In this document: piece after piece, positions 34,559-47,379 of the stretch | Layout: every line of letters begins with the position of its first letter | Position numbering within the stretch: the stretch's first letter is position 1 | Notes under the pieces: generated by a model | What the model saw: only the letters and a program-made list of their open reading frames with translations | Told to the model about the DNA's origin: nothing | Database searches by the model: none | Program-made: the position numbers and the translations under genes | NCBI GenBank assembly: GCA_020631735.1 | Contig: CM036179.1 | Span: 23,241,063-23,305,062, forward strand | DNA from: Saccharum officinarum | Lineage: Eukaryota; Streptophyta; Magnoliopsida; Poales; Poaceae | Length of the DNA: 64,000 nucleotides | Direction of reading: 5' to 3'

Positions 34559-35639
34559 TACCTCCGTGTTCGTGGTTTCGCGAAACCTCGAGTCCTCCGC
34601 TCCCACGCCAATACGAGGCCTCCAGCTCCTCTCTCTCCCCCGTCTCTTCCCTTCCCCTCCCTCTCCCTTGCTCCCGATCTCTCCAGAAGCGGACAGGGCG
34701 GCGCCGCGGGCAGCCCCCGCCGGTGCCCATCCCTCGGCGCGGCAGCCCCCCTCCTCCTCCTCTCCCCCCATCCTCCGTGCGGGCTCCTCTCTCCCTCTCC
34801 CTCTCTAATCTCCGGTTTTGCTTTCTCTCCGCTCCTCGCGCGGCCTGGGCGAGGCGACCGGCCCAACAGGCCTTGCCCCTCTCTCCGGTCTCCCTGCGCC
34901 GTCTGTGCTGCTGGGGGCTTCGCCCTGCCGGCAAGTCATCGGATCCGCCTCTCCGTCGGCGGTGGGGGCTCAGCTCCGCGCCGGTGGCCACCCTCCTCAT
35001 CCTCCTCCTCGGCACCCCCACCCGCGTCGCCCGGCCGAGCCGATGGAAGCCCTGCCGGGTGTCAGCGGTGGTGGCTCAGCTTGGCGGCCAGGTGAGGCAA
35101 TACGTTGTCCTCTTCTCCTTCTCCCTCTCATGCCTCCTCCTCGGCTCACTGGCGCCGACGGGCCCTACCCGCGGTCGTCGCCATAGGATGTGCGTTGCCG
35201 CCCCTGGTGTGCGGTGCATCGCACGGCGCGCGCGAGCATGCCTCGGTGGCGACGCCGGTCGCCAGTGCCGGTGGCCGTGCCCGTCCCCCGCTCCCTCCGG
35301 GCGGCCTCCTGTACGCCGTACATGCGGCTCCGCTTCAATCCGTCCACTCGCTGGTTTGCTACCTCTGCCTCTCTCTAACGCGCTCTCTCTCTCTCTCCCT
35401 CCTTACTCTGTGCACTGGATCTGCCATGTGCGGTGGCAGTGCTCTGCGATTTGGGCACAATCCAACAGGCCAAGGTCAACTTGACCCTATATCTATTGTC
35501 CTCCCACTTTTCTCTTACTAATCTACATGGCTACTGCCTTAATGCAGATTTTTTTTGCCATTGCGTACCATACCATCTGCTCGGTTCGCTTGGATCTTGA
35601 GCCTACCTAGGTGTTGTGCCATATATCTGAGAACATCAC

Positions 35640-35760
35640 CAGGTCAATGATATTTGTTTGGTTTCTTATTACACTGCATGCTCATGATTTTTGTGCCATA
35701 TATTTGAGGACATCACCATGTGGATGATATTTGTTTCGTTTCTTGGTGCACTGCAGTGCT
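35640..35760 (+). repeat. local tandem duplication
   Basis: Two units of about 75 bp, each starting gtgccatatat and containing gatatttgttt and a gcactgca-like word. Non-coding. Confidence 0.65.
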
Positions 35761-35973
35761 CGTCGTTTCGGTCATGTGCAATGACGAGTACTCTTTCCTC
35801 TTGCTATTAGATTAATTTGAGGGAATGGGGTAGTGCTGTGATGAGTACATAGTGAGTGTTTAATGCTTGATGCAGTGATCATGAGATATTGTTCCACAGT
35901 TTACACCTCTTTCTTTTTTAAAGATAACTGACGCACTGCTCATGACCTATGATGATTCTTCCTTTCACACCAA

Positions 35974-36106
35974 TCTAAACTCTACAAAGGTGAACCGGTC
36001 GCCGAGTAACCAGCCTATCCACATTAGCAAAATTCATTCCGGTCGTTCGATCTTGGCTTGGACGTCCAGATTTGGTGGTGTTCCCTGTTGACGACGTTGT
36101 CATCGG
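35974..36106 (+). repeat. Helitron-like 5' end, copy 2 of a direct repeat
   Basis: Second copy of the 133-bp terminal sequence, also preceded by A. It suggests an independent element boundary. Confidence 0.85.
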
Positions 36107-36149
36107 AACACTGTGTTCATAACTGAGGCAATGATAATGAGCAATGTTG

Positions 36150-36490
36150 ATTTTGTTTTTCACGTCTCCTTCTACTTGCTGAATGATGACTGAAGCGATC
36201 GTCAATTGGTTGGTTCTATTTTTGGGATGGTTCCTTTTACATCTCTCTACTATGTTGGCAGCTGACACAGTGACCATGAACAATGCTGATCCTGTTTTTT
36301 TCCCACCTCTTTCGACCTCTTCCATGATAACTGAGGCAATGGTCAGTTGATTGCTTTGATTTTTCCTGTCTCTACCTATTCTATTTCGTGTACTTTGGAG
36401 CCTTTCTGCTTCTTCCATGATAGCTGAGACAATGGTTGGTTGGTTCGATTTTTTTGGCCTCTCTTTGTGCCTATTCTATTTTGTGTACTC
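36150..36490 (+). repeat. degenerate tandem repeats
   Basis: Several diverged units built on cttccatgata(a/g)ctgag(g/a)caatgg and cctattctatttt(g/c)gtgtact. I considered C/D snoRNA genes because of the tgatgactga words but found no proper box pairs. Confidence 0.5.
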
Positions 36491-39400
36491 TGGACCCAAC
36501 AATGGGACCATCTGTTTATTGGGACTGCCTCTTAATTAAGCAATTTGGCGTAGTGCTATGCAGAGACAATAGACAGTGAGGCAACAAGGAATCCTGCCTC
36601 CTATCCAGTACAGATCAGTGCAGTGCTCCTGCACTGTTACTCTCGGATGGAACATTGCACGTTTTTTCGGCTAATGTGGATGCCCTCTGCCCTCGGGAAC
36701 CCGAACTCAAATGTAGAGCTTCTGATGTCATCGTCTCTGATGTTTTCTTCCTCTGCCTAATCTGATCATTGCCTTTGGTTTTGCGCTCAGCCTTGCTTAT
36801 GATCATTGCCTGTGATGTCAATACCACATAATTGTGCAATCTGAGTTTCTGCTTATTGCCTCACAAGTGACAAACATATTTCATTCTAGCTGGGGTTCGC
36901 ACGGGCCAAAATATCTCCTTGCCTTCTCCTTCTCAAAGATTACATTGTTGGTTCTGAGCACATGCCCCATTCCCAGAGATTACATGGTCAGACACTTTAT
37001 TTGCTTGAGATCGCTTTTTGGTTCTCCTGTTTCTTTAAACTTTAGATACAGTTATGTGCACTGCCAATATGTCTTCAGTTTCACATGCCCAGTCTTTTTC
37101 TGACTTATTGATGCTATCACCACCTATGTAGGGTTACCACTTTAGAACTATGTGGTAACGGATAACTATGGCCAAAAACAACGAGGCCAAACGTAAAGTT
37201 TCTGCATACTCATATGTGCTGTTCTTTTTTTATTATATGACAATGCCTAAAGGTCTAACATATCCATGGTAGTGTTTGCCCAGTGATTCCTTGGTCATTT
37301 CTTATGTCCAGATCAGTCATACCATCCTACATTACCCTTTTTTTACATGCTGTCATGCTATATCATGCTATCTTCGCCTGGTAGCAACCTGGAATGAAAT
37401 AGCTGGATTTGCTTTCTACACAATAGATTCACCTGGTGTTTGGAATTCATTGGCTACTCTGGAAACAACGATGTTGTTGGAAATCCCCAATATTGTATTA
37501 TTCTCAAATCTTCTGTGGATACATCTTTTCGGTTCATTGCACATAGCGCTTTGCTGCCAATATGTGCGTGGTGGTTTCGCCTCCTGCCATCTTTCCTTCT
37601 TTCAGGACCACTTCCTTTTTATGCCTTCCTTATTTATTCCTATCAAAGCTTTAAAATACCTGGGCGTTAACTCTTCCTTCTCAGTCTTTTTTACATACTT
37701 AGCTACGAATTATTTCGTTGGTGTTCCTCATTTCGCACCACTTTCATCATATTCCTTTGTCGATTTAAAATTGCATCTGTTGCTTGGCAATTGCACCTTC
37801 ATCAGTGTCCATTTGAGAGGCTGAAAGCCATTCGCCAGAATCATAGGGGTTTTGTCAGATTCATCAGGAAAACAAGGTTAGTGCACCTTCTCGTATGCCA
37901 TCTATAATTCTACATTCATATATGCAGTTATATCTATGCTAATGATCCGCCTCACCTACAGCAGATAGATTTAGGAATGCTCTGTGAATCACATTTGTTC
38001 CATATATGAATATTATGTTTTACTATCGGCCCGATTTCACGGTTTCATATTCTTAGTAATAGTACGATTCCCAACACATTGTGTCTAGCACAACTGTTAA
38101 CATATTCTGTACTCATGTAGTCAGATGAAATTTCAAATTTCAAAAGTAATAACTAAAATTTGTTCCGTGATCTTTAGCCCTCGTGCCCAATAGTGAAGTA
38201 TAAATCCTCAAATGAAACGTGTTGTGTGGTACTTTCGTTCTGGTTTTACTTAGTTAGCCAGTGCATCCATCTAGAATAAGTTAACTAAGAAGGTGCTGCC
38301 AGGTATGCGTCATTGGTATATAATCTTCCTGCTTTTCCTACCTCAATATCCAGGTTAGTTGTTTGCATTACCGTTTATGCGATAAAAGGTTACGGATTGG
38401 GAGATCTCAAGTAAATGATATTAGTTAGCCTCTGCTATCTTTTGTTTGTTAATAACACCACCTGAATTTATTCTTTGGGAACTGCGCTTCATCGGATTCT
38501 TTAGAGGTGCTAATGCAGGATTTTAACTACATTGAAAATCCTCCTTTGGACAGCTTGCCCTTGAATGCCAGTGCATCTCAGTTTGCTCCTATTTAACCCA
38601 ATGGATTGTGTTTATAGGTCTCAGTTCACAAATATTTATTAGAATACCTTGTTTAATTCATACTGAAAATTGGCCCTTACTTATTGCAGGACTGTTTTTA
38701 GTTGATACAAACCATGGCTATGGTGCCTGGTCATTGTCGACCTGCCATTGGCTTTGAGTATAGCAGCCACACCTGCGATGCCCAAACGTCCATCGCCTGC
38801 TCCGCTCCATCAAAAAAAGGGAGGGTCCTTTTCTCCATGCCATCCTTACTTTTCCTCCCTTTTCCTCTACAGTGTGTGCTCTCCTTGCAAGCGCCCTGGC
38901 CGGGTGTGTGTGTGCATCTAGCTCACCACCCTTCCTCACTGGAGGAGCCCCGCCCCAATGCATCTGGCCCGTTGCGCATGTCAAAGGTGCGCTCTCTCCC
39001 CTTCTCCCCCTTCCCTTCCCTCATCTCCCTCTCTTCACTGTGATTTGCAGGCCCCACCCACCCCCCTAGGAGGTCGTTTGCTCCTGCAACTTCTCTTGTT
39101 TTCAAACGTGTGGATGATGTGCACAACTGACACCCTCCATTGCACGGTAATGATTGTTTGTTCCATTCTTGGTGTTATCTACTGATGTTTGGGGATGTAC
39201 AGTGATGAACTACTTTTAGACTGACGCAATGGAATTGTGCAATGATGATTAGTTATTTCACCCTTCCATGATTCTTGCTATCTGCATTAGTTTTGTGATG
39301 ACAGTGTCATTATATCTTAGCAATTCTTGTTTTCATGTGTTATTCTGTTTGCGTTGGTAGCTACGTTTTGTGTGTTCGTTACTGAGCATGATGTCTTTGC

Positions 39401-40180
39401 TTGACATAATCTGTTGGTTGTTCTATTACTAAACACACCCCATTGCAGATGATGTATTTATTCCTATTCATCTCGCTCCATTTTCTTCCAATTTCCAGTT
39501 AAATCTACCAATTTTGCCATTCTGTTAGAATAGCCCCTACTCACCCTTAGTTAGGATCAGAAATGTTTGTTTGTTTCTAGCTTTCTACCTCCCGATGGCT
39601 GCCTTTCAATTCGATACAGGCAGTAAGATTATAAGACTTGGTGAAAGAACATGGCAATCAGATAAACAATTTGAGTCCACTGATAAGCTTTAATTTTAGC
39701 TTCTGAATTTCACGTACAATGACAACCCCACAAACTGAGGTCTATGATCCTACCTGCCATTAGGTTGGGATTAAGAAATGAGATGATTCTTTCAATTGAT
39801 TTTCAAGTGATGCTAACAGATTTAATTTAACCAGATCAGTGTTCATCTATTGCAGGAGTGTATGTGTGATGCCTAATGCTAAGATGTTTTTTTTGCTCAT
39901 ACCCTGTACTCCTAGAAGTAATGGTCCTTCCATTAATTTGTGGTGTTTTCCGAACCTTTATCCACTTATAGAATGATGATAGGCTCAAAATCATGTATTT
40001 GTTTATTTTATGGAAACAGAAGAACATAGGTCTACAACTTATCAGTTTGAACATGCTATGCATAAAGGTAAACTTATCTTTTATGTGAGATATGATGAAT
40101 CTATTGGTAGTACCTGCATTTTACTCAAAAGAGAGCTTGTGCTGCACCACTTATTCTAGCAAGAGCTTTTTTAGTTCCGT

Positions 40181-40301
40181 ACTATGCTGGGCCACTGATT
40201 CTAGCATTTTGCTAGAAAGATTTTGCTTATTCATGCCAGTGTCATATCTGTACTATGCTGGAACACTCATTCTAACATTTTACTGGAAAGATTTTGCTTA
40301 T
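40181..40301 (+). repeat. two-unit tandem duplication
   Basis: Units at 40181 and 40251, each about 51 bp, beginning tactatgctgg and ending gattttgctta, with about eight differences. Part of the Helitron-like interior. Confidence 0.75.
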
Positions 40302-43300
40302 CAAATTGTGCCCTTATTTAGTGATGCCTTTATTAAAACAGGGCTAAAGGGCATTACAATGTTACCAATTCATTGTGCAGGCTGCGTATGTAGTATGTTT
40401 GCTGCACAGGGAGCACCAAAAAGTAAATGAAACTAAGAGCACCAAACTATCAGCATAATTGTTATGTCCATTCACCTGCCATATTTCTATCTACATCATC
40501 AACCACGCATCATGTAACATAGTTGTTCAGGTATTATAGTAAGCAAAGTAAAGAATAGTGAGGAAAGGCTAATAACCTAAATTCAGCCACTCTTTTTTGC
40601 TATGACTTTAGAATTGTGCTAATAGCAGTTTTGCCTACCCACTGATTCGTGATTTGTGGGACCGTACAAGATAGTCAGTGCTTTCATTACCCTATGAAGA
40701 CATGATTGTATCTTATTTAGTTTGCTCAGATTATGTAACTTTGTGTATGACATCTTAGTTTAATAGCACTTTCTTTGCTGTGTGTTAACTGAATTTTATA
40801 GCAGAACATTAACGATTTTTTTATCCTCCAATGTTGTTCTGTTTTGGAAATCGTTCTCCACAGCTACTCTTCTAGGTGATCTATGAATGTGACTTTGAAA
40901 TATTCAGTTCCATTAGCAATGCTTCATGCATATATGTTCCTATCTGATTTTTTAAGGCAACAACAGTGTTTATATTGATAGGACCTAATACTATGAAAGA
41001 TAGCTTGATAGGTTGCATGCTTGCTGCCTAAATTTTACCTTCTCGATTCCTGTTGGTCTTGGTTCACCTTTCTTTTCTCTTCAAGGTCTCAGCTGACATG
41101 TGGCTAGATTTTCGTGACATGTGGTTAGATTTTTGTCAAGTGACACCTACCAAGCCAGGCCTCTCCATGACAAAGTTTGTTGGTGCCAGTTTCCATTATA
41201 GAATTTGATGATTTCATAAGAAAATTCATCATGTTCCTTAGTGATTGCTATGTTCACATCCCTCTTCTTTCTCAGTCCTCCCTATTTTCTAAGGCATTTG
41301 AAAATTTTAGGTTCTATGGAAACGATTCCTGTCTAAGATGATGCAATGAAATTGACTGACTGGACGATGTGCATATATTGTCCAAAAAAAGGCAGTGATA
41401 AAATGTACATGCCATTGGTTCTTTGGTCTATTGTGTGCCTCAAAAATGAACATAGTGAAATCAAAAGAGATTTATTGCTTCATGATATTTTCAGAGCCAA
41501 TAATAATGTCGCTGTATTTTCTAGGTTGAGATCCCTTGCTGATCTATGGGCAACGCTTTCTCAATCCTGGGGAGAGCACCTTCTCAAGTTCAGTTCATCG
41601 TTTTGGTGAGTTATCCTCTCCCTGTGCCCTTCTTAGATGTTAGATTAGATTATTTCACAATAGATCGATCTGAATGTTGGATACCGATGTCCTGTTGCAT
41701 GACCTGCTCTATATACATACCTTTGTTCTCTGTGATACTCTCTCTGTATAACCTACTTTGATATCCAACCATAGACAGAATGCACATATATATCAGCAAA
41801 TGCATCATACAGATACACATATCCATAGTTTTACCCTCTACATCTTCTCCGAGCAACAATCATCATTATCCTTTCCAATCGCACGCTGCCAGCTGTCAGT
41901 TTCTTCTAGCTGTTCATATCTTCCTATGATGAGTAGTCTCCTTTCTTCCATATGTTATTTCATTTCTCTATGAACCTTGCTATTTTCGTTGCCTTTGTGA
42001 TGACAGAATCATTATATTATTGCTACATTTTGTCCATTTCTTAATAAGCATAGGTCCATTGTCGATGATGTCTTTGCTTCACACACAATTTATTGGTTGT
42101 TCTCTCATTGACCACACCCCATTGCCAGTGATGTATTTACAGTTGGACTTACTACCAAGGTAATTTATTACTTGAGTACCTGCAATATCAGGGTCAGTCT
42201 TTTCTTTAGATTTTTAAACTAAAGTTATGGATTGGCTTCCTTCTTTGATTCCTATTCTATAGTCCTTACAATGGGTATGACTTCCCTATCTGAAATATGA
42301 TTTTGCTTTTAGCTAATGTGAACTCTGCCGCTGGAATCTGGAGTATAGCTTTGCAGCCTTGTATATAACTTTGACGTATGTATATTCATATTCTTTTACC
42401 CTTGCAACATACTGAGTTCATGTTTCTCCACCATGAGGCGTACAATCACAAAGTTCTAATTTTGATAAGCTGCATAGGCTAAATTGGGGTGTTAGTTCTG
42501 TAAAAGAATGATCCTGAACTAGATGTCAGGTCTCATTGGGTTACTGAATTTGCCTACAAAATGTCAAAGTCCAGCGTATGAACTTGGTTTGATCCCGTAT
42601 AATTTTGGTCTGTTAGTTTCTCATGCTGTGCCAGTGGATTAAGGTTCCAAATTACTCCCTCCATACCAGTTTGCAAGGGTCAGGGATATTTTACAGGATT
42701 GTAAGCCGTTCTGGAGTCCAGCGGTCATCTCTTTTTCGTCTGATATTGTCCCAAGATCAGCACCTGTTCCTTGCCATCAAACTGATGCACGACCTGGTAA
42801 GGAAAAAATTTCCGATGCCTTTCATTGACTTCAATAGTTTTGACTGCTCACTGACCTCTTAGAGTTACAATTTCATTTCAGTGGGTATATGTCTCCATGA
42901 AGATTTCTATACTATGTTGTTCACTTATTGGTTTCAAATATGTTCTGCAGTTGGAAGGAGTAAGATTTGTCACTAACACGCCATGTTGCGTATGTCCCTT
43001 ATTTTTGCCCCACACATGCACTTTTACCTTTACCTTTAATACCTACACTATTTTAATTTCCCTCTAAAAATATGTTCTCCTGTGTTCCAAATTGAGGCAG
43101 CAAACATATTTCAATGAGCGTAATCTGGTTATTGAAATGAACAAAAGAAAATGGAATAATGCTGTCGTACATGTTTCCCACATTTATAATCTGACCATGA
43201 CTGAAATAGCTGAAATGAAAAGATTAAGTTTGTCAGTTGTCTGTGCTGGTCAGGTGCTGTAGATTGGGTTAGTTACATTGGACGGATTTGACTATTCTTT

Positions 43301-44439
43301 ATGGCAATCATTTTTTCCCGGAGGTTCTGTAAATTTACCGCTGAGCTTACGAATAATGGCTTCATTACAGAGTTGCACACAGTGAGAAAAATATAGCCCT
43401 TTCACATGGCTGCAGCCATCTAGATTGATGGCCTGTCAAAAAAATCTTAATAGTTGCATGTCTAAACCTAGACATGTGTGCTGACGTAGGTATCCCTTCC
43501 AAATTCATATTTATGATTTTAAAACATGTATGGCATACACAAATTACTGTGAATTTGCAGCATTTGATAATCCCTATGACACTGGCCTTAGCCACCTACA
43601 GGTCCAAAAATTTTTATAGTTTCCAATAGCCTTCCTAATTAACATACCTATTTTATCATAACTATGTGTGATTTTTTTACCTGCTCCCAGCGGTACGTAA
43701 GACACTGGACATGTAAATTCGCGGATATATTAGTGGCTCAAATTATCCTATTTTGTCATAACTAGGTGTTATGAGTTTAGGGAACACACATGACCATAAA
43801 TTTCTTTTAACATAACCATTCGACATATAATCTTCCAATCACAACAATACTACTTATCTGTTTTCGTTCAAGATCTCAGATGCCAAATAAAATTAGTTGT
43901 ATTGGTACTCTTCTTAGTTCTACATCTTGTCCCTAAATCTGTGTCTTGTGACAGCCATAGAGATGTTCAGACTTCAAATTCAGTGTTAGGCCTACTGGGT
44001 CCTATCTCAATCTCGCGGCGTGTGGCGTATATGAGTATGTAGCAGGTCTGACTCTACCAAAAGTTGTTGATGTATGCATAATAAATAGAGCTTATTGTGT
44101 ATTTTGTGTATGTATATTTTTGTCCTTTCCATATACTACATCAGGAGTCAGTTCCACACCTGTAAATATGTATGCTTACATACCTTCTTTGAACTTAACA
44201 GCTATAACGTTTTTGTACCATGCTGCATCAGTAAATGCAAGTGCTTGTATCATATATGTATTCAGCTTTTTGATTCTCCAAGTGCTGCACACAATATGTA
44301 ATGCATATATAAAGCTCTTTATATATTTATGTAACTCATAGGTACTTTTGAGCCCATAAATTAAAAATATATCTTCTACTATCACACAAAACTACATGTA
44401 ATTATGAACGTGCTCTATGGGACAAATGTGTATCTTACC

Positions 44440-44447
44440 TATATAAA
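44440..44447 (+). promoter_or_regulatory. TATA box upstream of PYL
   Basis: TATATAAA lies 173 bp before the PYL start codon. It would place transcription start at about 44470-44480, inside the Helitron-like 3' hairpin. It is the only good TATA word close to the gene. Confidence 0.5.
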
Positions 44448-44612
44448 CCTAAAGGTACTCGCTTGCGTCGCGCGCAGGGGGGCGCGGTTTCTACTAGTAA
44501 TAATACAATCGCAACCCACGGAGGGTACAGAGAGACAGACAGACTGAGACTCTGAGAGCGCGCAACAGCAGCGGCCACCAGCCAGGAGCCAGGAGCTAGC
44601 CGGCAGGTCGGC

Positions 44613-45227
44613 ATGGAGCCTCACATGGAGAGCGCGCTGCGTCAGGGTGGCCTGTCGGAGGCGGAGCAGCGGTCGCTGGAGCCCGTGGTGCGGGCGCACC
44701 ACACGTTCCCGGGGCGCGCGCCGGGGACGTGCACGTCGCTGGTGACGCAGCGCGTGGACGCGCCGCTGGCCGACGTGTGGCCCATCGTGCGCGGCTTCGC
44801 CGCCCCGCAGCGGTACAAGCACTTCATCAAGTCGTGCGACCTCAGGTCGGGCGACGGCGCCACCGTGGGCAGCATCCGCGAGGTCACCGTCGTGTCGGGC
44901 CTCCCGGCCTCCACCAGCACCGAGCGCCTCGAGATCCTCGACGACGACCGACACATCCTCAGCTTCCGCGTCGTCGGCGGCGACCACCGCCTCCGCAACT
45001 ACCGCTCCGTCACCTCCGTCACCGAGTTCCACCACCGGCCGGATGAGCCGCCGGCGGAGGGGGCGGGACGACCGTACTGCGTCGTCGTCGAGTCATACGT
45101 CGTCGACGTCCCTGAGGGGAACACGGAGGAGGACACGCGCATGTTCACCGATACCGTCGTCAAGCTCAACCTCCAGAAGCTCGCCGCCATCGCCACCTCG
45201 TCTTCGGCCTCCAATTCCTCCTCCTAG
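44613..45227 (+). CDS. PYL4: abscisic acid receptor PYR/PYL/RCAR, PYL4-like
   Basis: A single exon encoding 204 residues. The START-like fold is complete: ABA-carboxylate lysine at K69 (YKHFIKSC), gate loop SGLPA at 95-99, ST-STERL with E104, latch HRL at 125-127, and the C-terminal helix [16 protein letters not shown]. With ABA bound, these proteins inhibit clade A PP2C phosphatases in cytosol and nucleus, releasing SnRK2 kinases. The lack of introns and the MEPHME start fit the monomeric PYL4-6 subgroup; closest recall is rice OsPYL4, and numbering differs between species. The Ser-rich tail ([10 protein letters not shown]) is variable in the family. The start has good context (ggcATGG). The 5' UTR of about 115-140 bp abuts the Helitron-like 3' end. 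A long antisense ORF is a GC shadow. Confidence 0.95.
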   Translation: MEPHMESALRQGGLSEAEQRSLEPVVRAHHTFPGRAPGTCTSLVTQRVDAPLADVWPIVRGFAAPQRYKHFIKSCDLRSGDGATVGSIREVTVVSGLPASTSTERLEILDDDRHILSFRVVGGDHRLRNYRSVTSVTEFHHRPDEPPAEGAGRPYCVVVESYVVDVPEGNTEEDTRMFTDTVVKLNLQKLAAIATSSSASNSSS

Positions 45228-47379
45228 GCCTAGCTATCTAATCCATCCATCCGCGTTCAAGGCATGCCTGTTCGATTCGTTGCTTGTGTACTATTTACAT
45301 GCACTACAAATGGCTGCATGGTGACGATCGATGCTTCTTGCTTGCTTCTCATTCTCGATCGTTTTCGTTTCTCTTTGGAACAAACAAGAAGCTAGAGAGA
45401 AAATGTTGTCCAACAGTCTGCTACAAACGGCCGTAATCAAATGGCGAAGCATTCTTCTTCTTCTTCTTCTTTCTTGTTTGTTCATCTTAATTAATTCAGC
45501 CTCTTTTGTTATTGCAAACCTGATGAGTTGGTGACATCGAAAGGGGGTGCAAGTTGGTGTTATTTTATCCTTGGTTTTTATTTCTTTGTAAATATATATA
45601 CGTCGTCTCTGCTCTATCCTTATCCCTGCAGTGTCATAATACCGTCAGTCTAATTGGTTTTGTCAATCAAGTCGATCCGGGTAGTTGGTACCCATACTTT
45701 AAGACATCTATTTCTTGTTCGGTTCTTTTGGAGTATACTCTTCAAGTTTGTATATATGACGAAGAAGAGAGAGCAAACTAGAAGGCAAGCACTTAAATGT
45801 TCATGGTATGGCACCTTATTTATATGTATAAATAATAAAGTGTGTTCATGTGCTTCAGCTGAGACTTTACCTTTCTTCTTCCTTAGCCTCAAGTCAAGTG
45901 GATCATGTGATGCCTGGATTATCTAGGAAAAAATGCTACCCTTCAGCCTCCACCTTCGCCGCCTCGATGCAAGAATGCATGGGCCTATTTGGAACACATG
46001 AATTTCATAAAAATTGTGCAAGAGTTTCACAGGGAAAACATAAGAACACAAAAAAAATTGCGTTCCAAATAGGCCAGGCGGCTCACCAATTGACGAAGCT
46101 CTATTCATCCTCATGGTTGCTGGTGGAGTGCTGCTTTCACCCTCTCTGACCATGGCTCGCCAGCGTCGCCGCTTTATGGCGCCCCTAGTTGTGTTGCCAC
46201 CCTAACAACATTGCTCATGTTGACAAAAATATATTACCTTCCTTCATCAAAAATAAACGATAAGCATATTTTGCATATGGAAAAGTCAAACTTTGGTCAA
46301 TAAATTATTCAAATTTAGAACTTAAAACTTGCATCGATTAGGTTTGACTTAAAGTACCTATGAAATGTATTGAATCTTTAGAAAATGAGAACATATCATA
46401 AGAGAAAATTGAGAGTCAAATTTTGTTTTGTATGACTTCTCTGTAAGCAAAATAGGCTTATCATTTAGGACGGAGTACATAGTTGTCAAATTAGAGAATC
46501 CAGAAATAAAAGTATAAGTCATGGGTCTGCATGTGATTGCTGCCCTGATCGTATGAACAAAAGATACAACAATAGAAGTTATAGAGGAATACCTCAAAGT
46601 GGGACTAGTGTCGAAACATCGGTGGTGCCGTTGCTATTAGTCAATATAATAGGTTGTTTGATGTAGCCGATCAATAGTTGATGCAGTCCAGAGAGGACAC
46701 CATGTATCTGGAACATCACCCAGAAGTAGTCATTCTCCTTCGCTGTGTACTGAATCACCAGGAACAGAAGTGTGCTGTGAACAGCAGACGTTGATATGGA
46801 GCGAGTAGTCATGCAATGGTGCGCTCTGCAAAACCTAGTCGTCCATAACACCTAAGGAAGTGCTGCAGATGGGCAACGGTTACGGAAGCCTGCTCTCCCA
46901 ACACATGTGCGTGCAGCTATGGCGGGGAAAACTAGAAGCAGCTGCAACAGAGAACACAATGGTGTGCTAGGTGTTGATTGTGCTAGACGTCAATATATTT
47001 TTTTAATAAATTTGTTCAAAACTAGAAAAGTTTGCTTAAAACAAAGTTAAAGTGACCTAAAATTTGAGATGCTGGAGGGAGTAGATGAATGTACCAACAG
47101 GCGGATGTATGGACCTTGTACTGAGCAGGGTCATACATCAGAAGGTCGATAAATGAGACATGACGAGTCTAAGGTCCCATGAGATCCCAAGAGGGAGGTT
47201 GAATTGGGTGCCTCTAATTTCAAACCATAATTCTAGGGATCAAATTAAACCACCAATAGAAAAACCATAAATTATTTTAGCATGATGTGCACTTAAGGTT
47301 CTAGTGTGCTCTAACTTACCCTTAACCCACAAAAAGTTTTGCAGCCTCATCTATAGCTAATCTAGGAATGTAAAGGTCA
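45228..47379. other. 3' flank of PYL and intergenic DNA
   Basis: Begins with the PYL 3' UTR. It contains a small MITE (45982-46075). At 46240-46480 are decayed words of a Stowaway-like repeat (aggacggagtacat). No gene is supported. Confidence 0.5.
45982..46075. mobile_element. short MITE with 14-bp perfect TIR
   Basis: GGCCTATTTGGAAC at the left and its exact reverse complement at the right enclose a 94-bp element with gaatttcat and gtttcacagg words, matching a widespread grass MITE. No TSD is evident. Confidence 0.75.

Larger units (their letters stand above)
34426..44497 (+). mobile_element. Helitron-like block (non-autonomous, composite)
   Basis: The left end is A|TCTAAACTCTACAAAGG and the right end ...TTTCTACTAG|T. 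A GC-rich hairpin-capable sequence (cgcgcgcaggggggcgcg) lies 7 nt before CTAG. These are Helitron rules: TC start, hairpin plus CTRR end, insertion between A and T. The same left end recurs at 35974, so two elements are probably nested or duplicated. No Rep/helicase frame is visible. The interior has a GC-rich patch (34560-35500) that may be captured exon or promoter DNA, and several diverged internal duplications. No domain is recognised in its ORFs. Evidence is structural only. Confidence 0.42.

Noticed and set aside
34510..35484. 324-aa plus-strand ORF
   Set aside because: Ser/Pro/Arg-rich low-complexity translation of GC-rich DNA with equally long ORFs in other frames. It begins inside the repeated 133-bp terminal sequence. 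Not supported as a gene.
36150..36440. C/D-box snoRNA cluster
   Set aside because: Words like tgatgactga recall C and D boxes, but no unit has both boxes at proper spacing with terminal stems.
37276..37824. 182-aa plus-strand ORF in the Helitron-like interior
   Set aside because: T-rich translation (Phe/Leu/Ser) typical of intron-like DNA, with no domain and no splice context.
41346..41609. 87-aa ORF with PLVLWSIVCLKN, reminiscent of LINE tails
   Set aside because: The likeness is short and no neighbouring RT or RNase H block was found.
44439..45035. 198-aa minus-strand ORF
   Set aside because: Antisense shadow of the PYL coding sequence, with no independent evidence.
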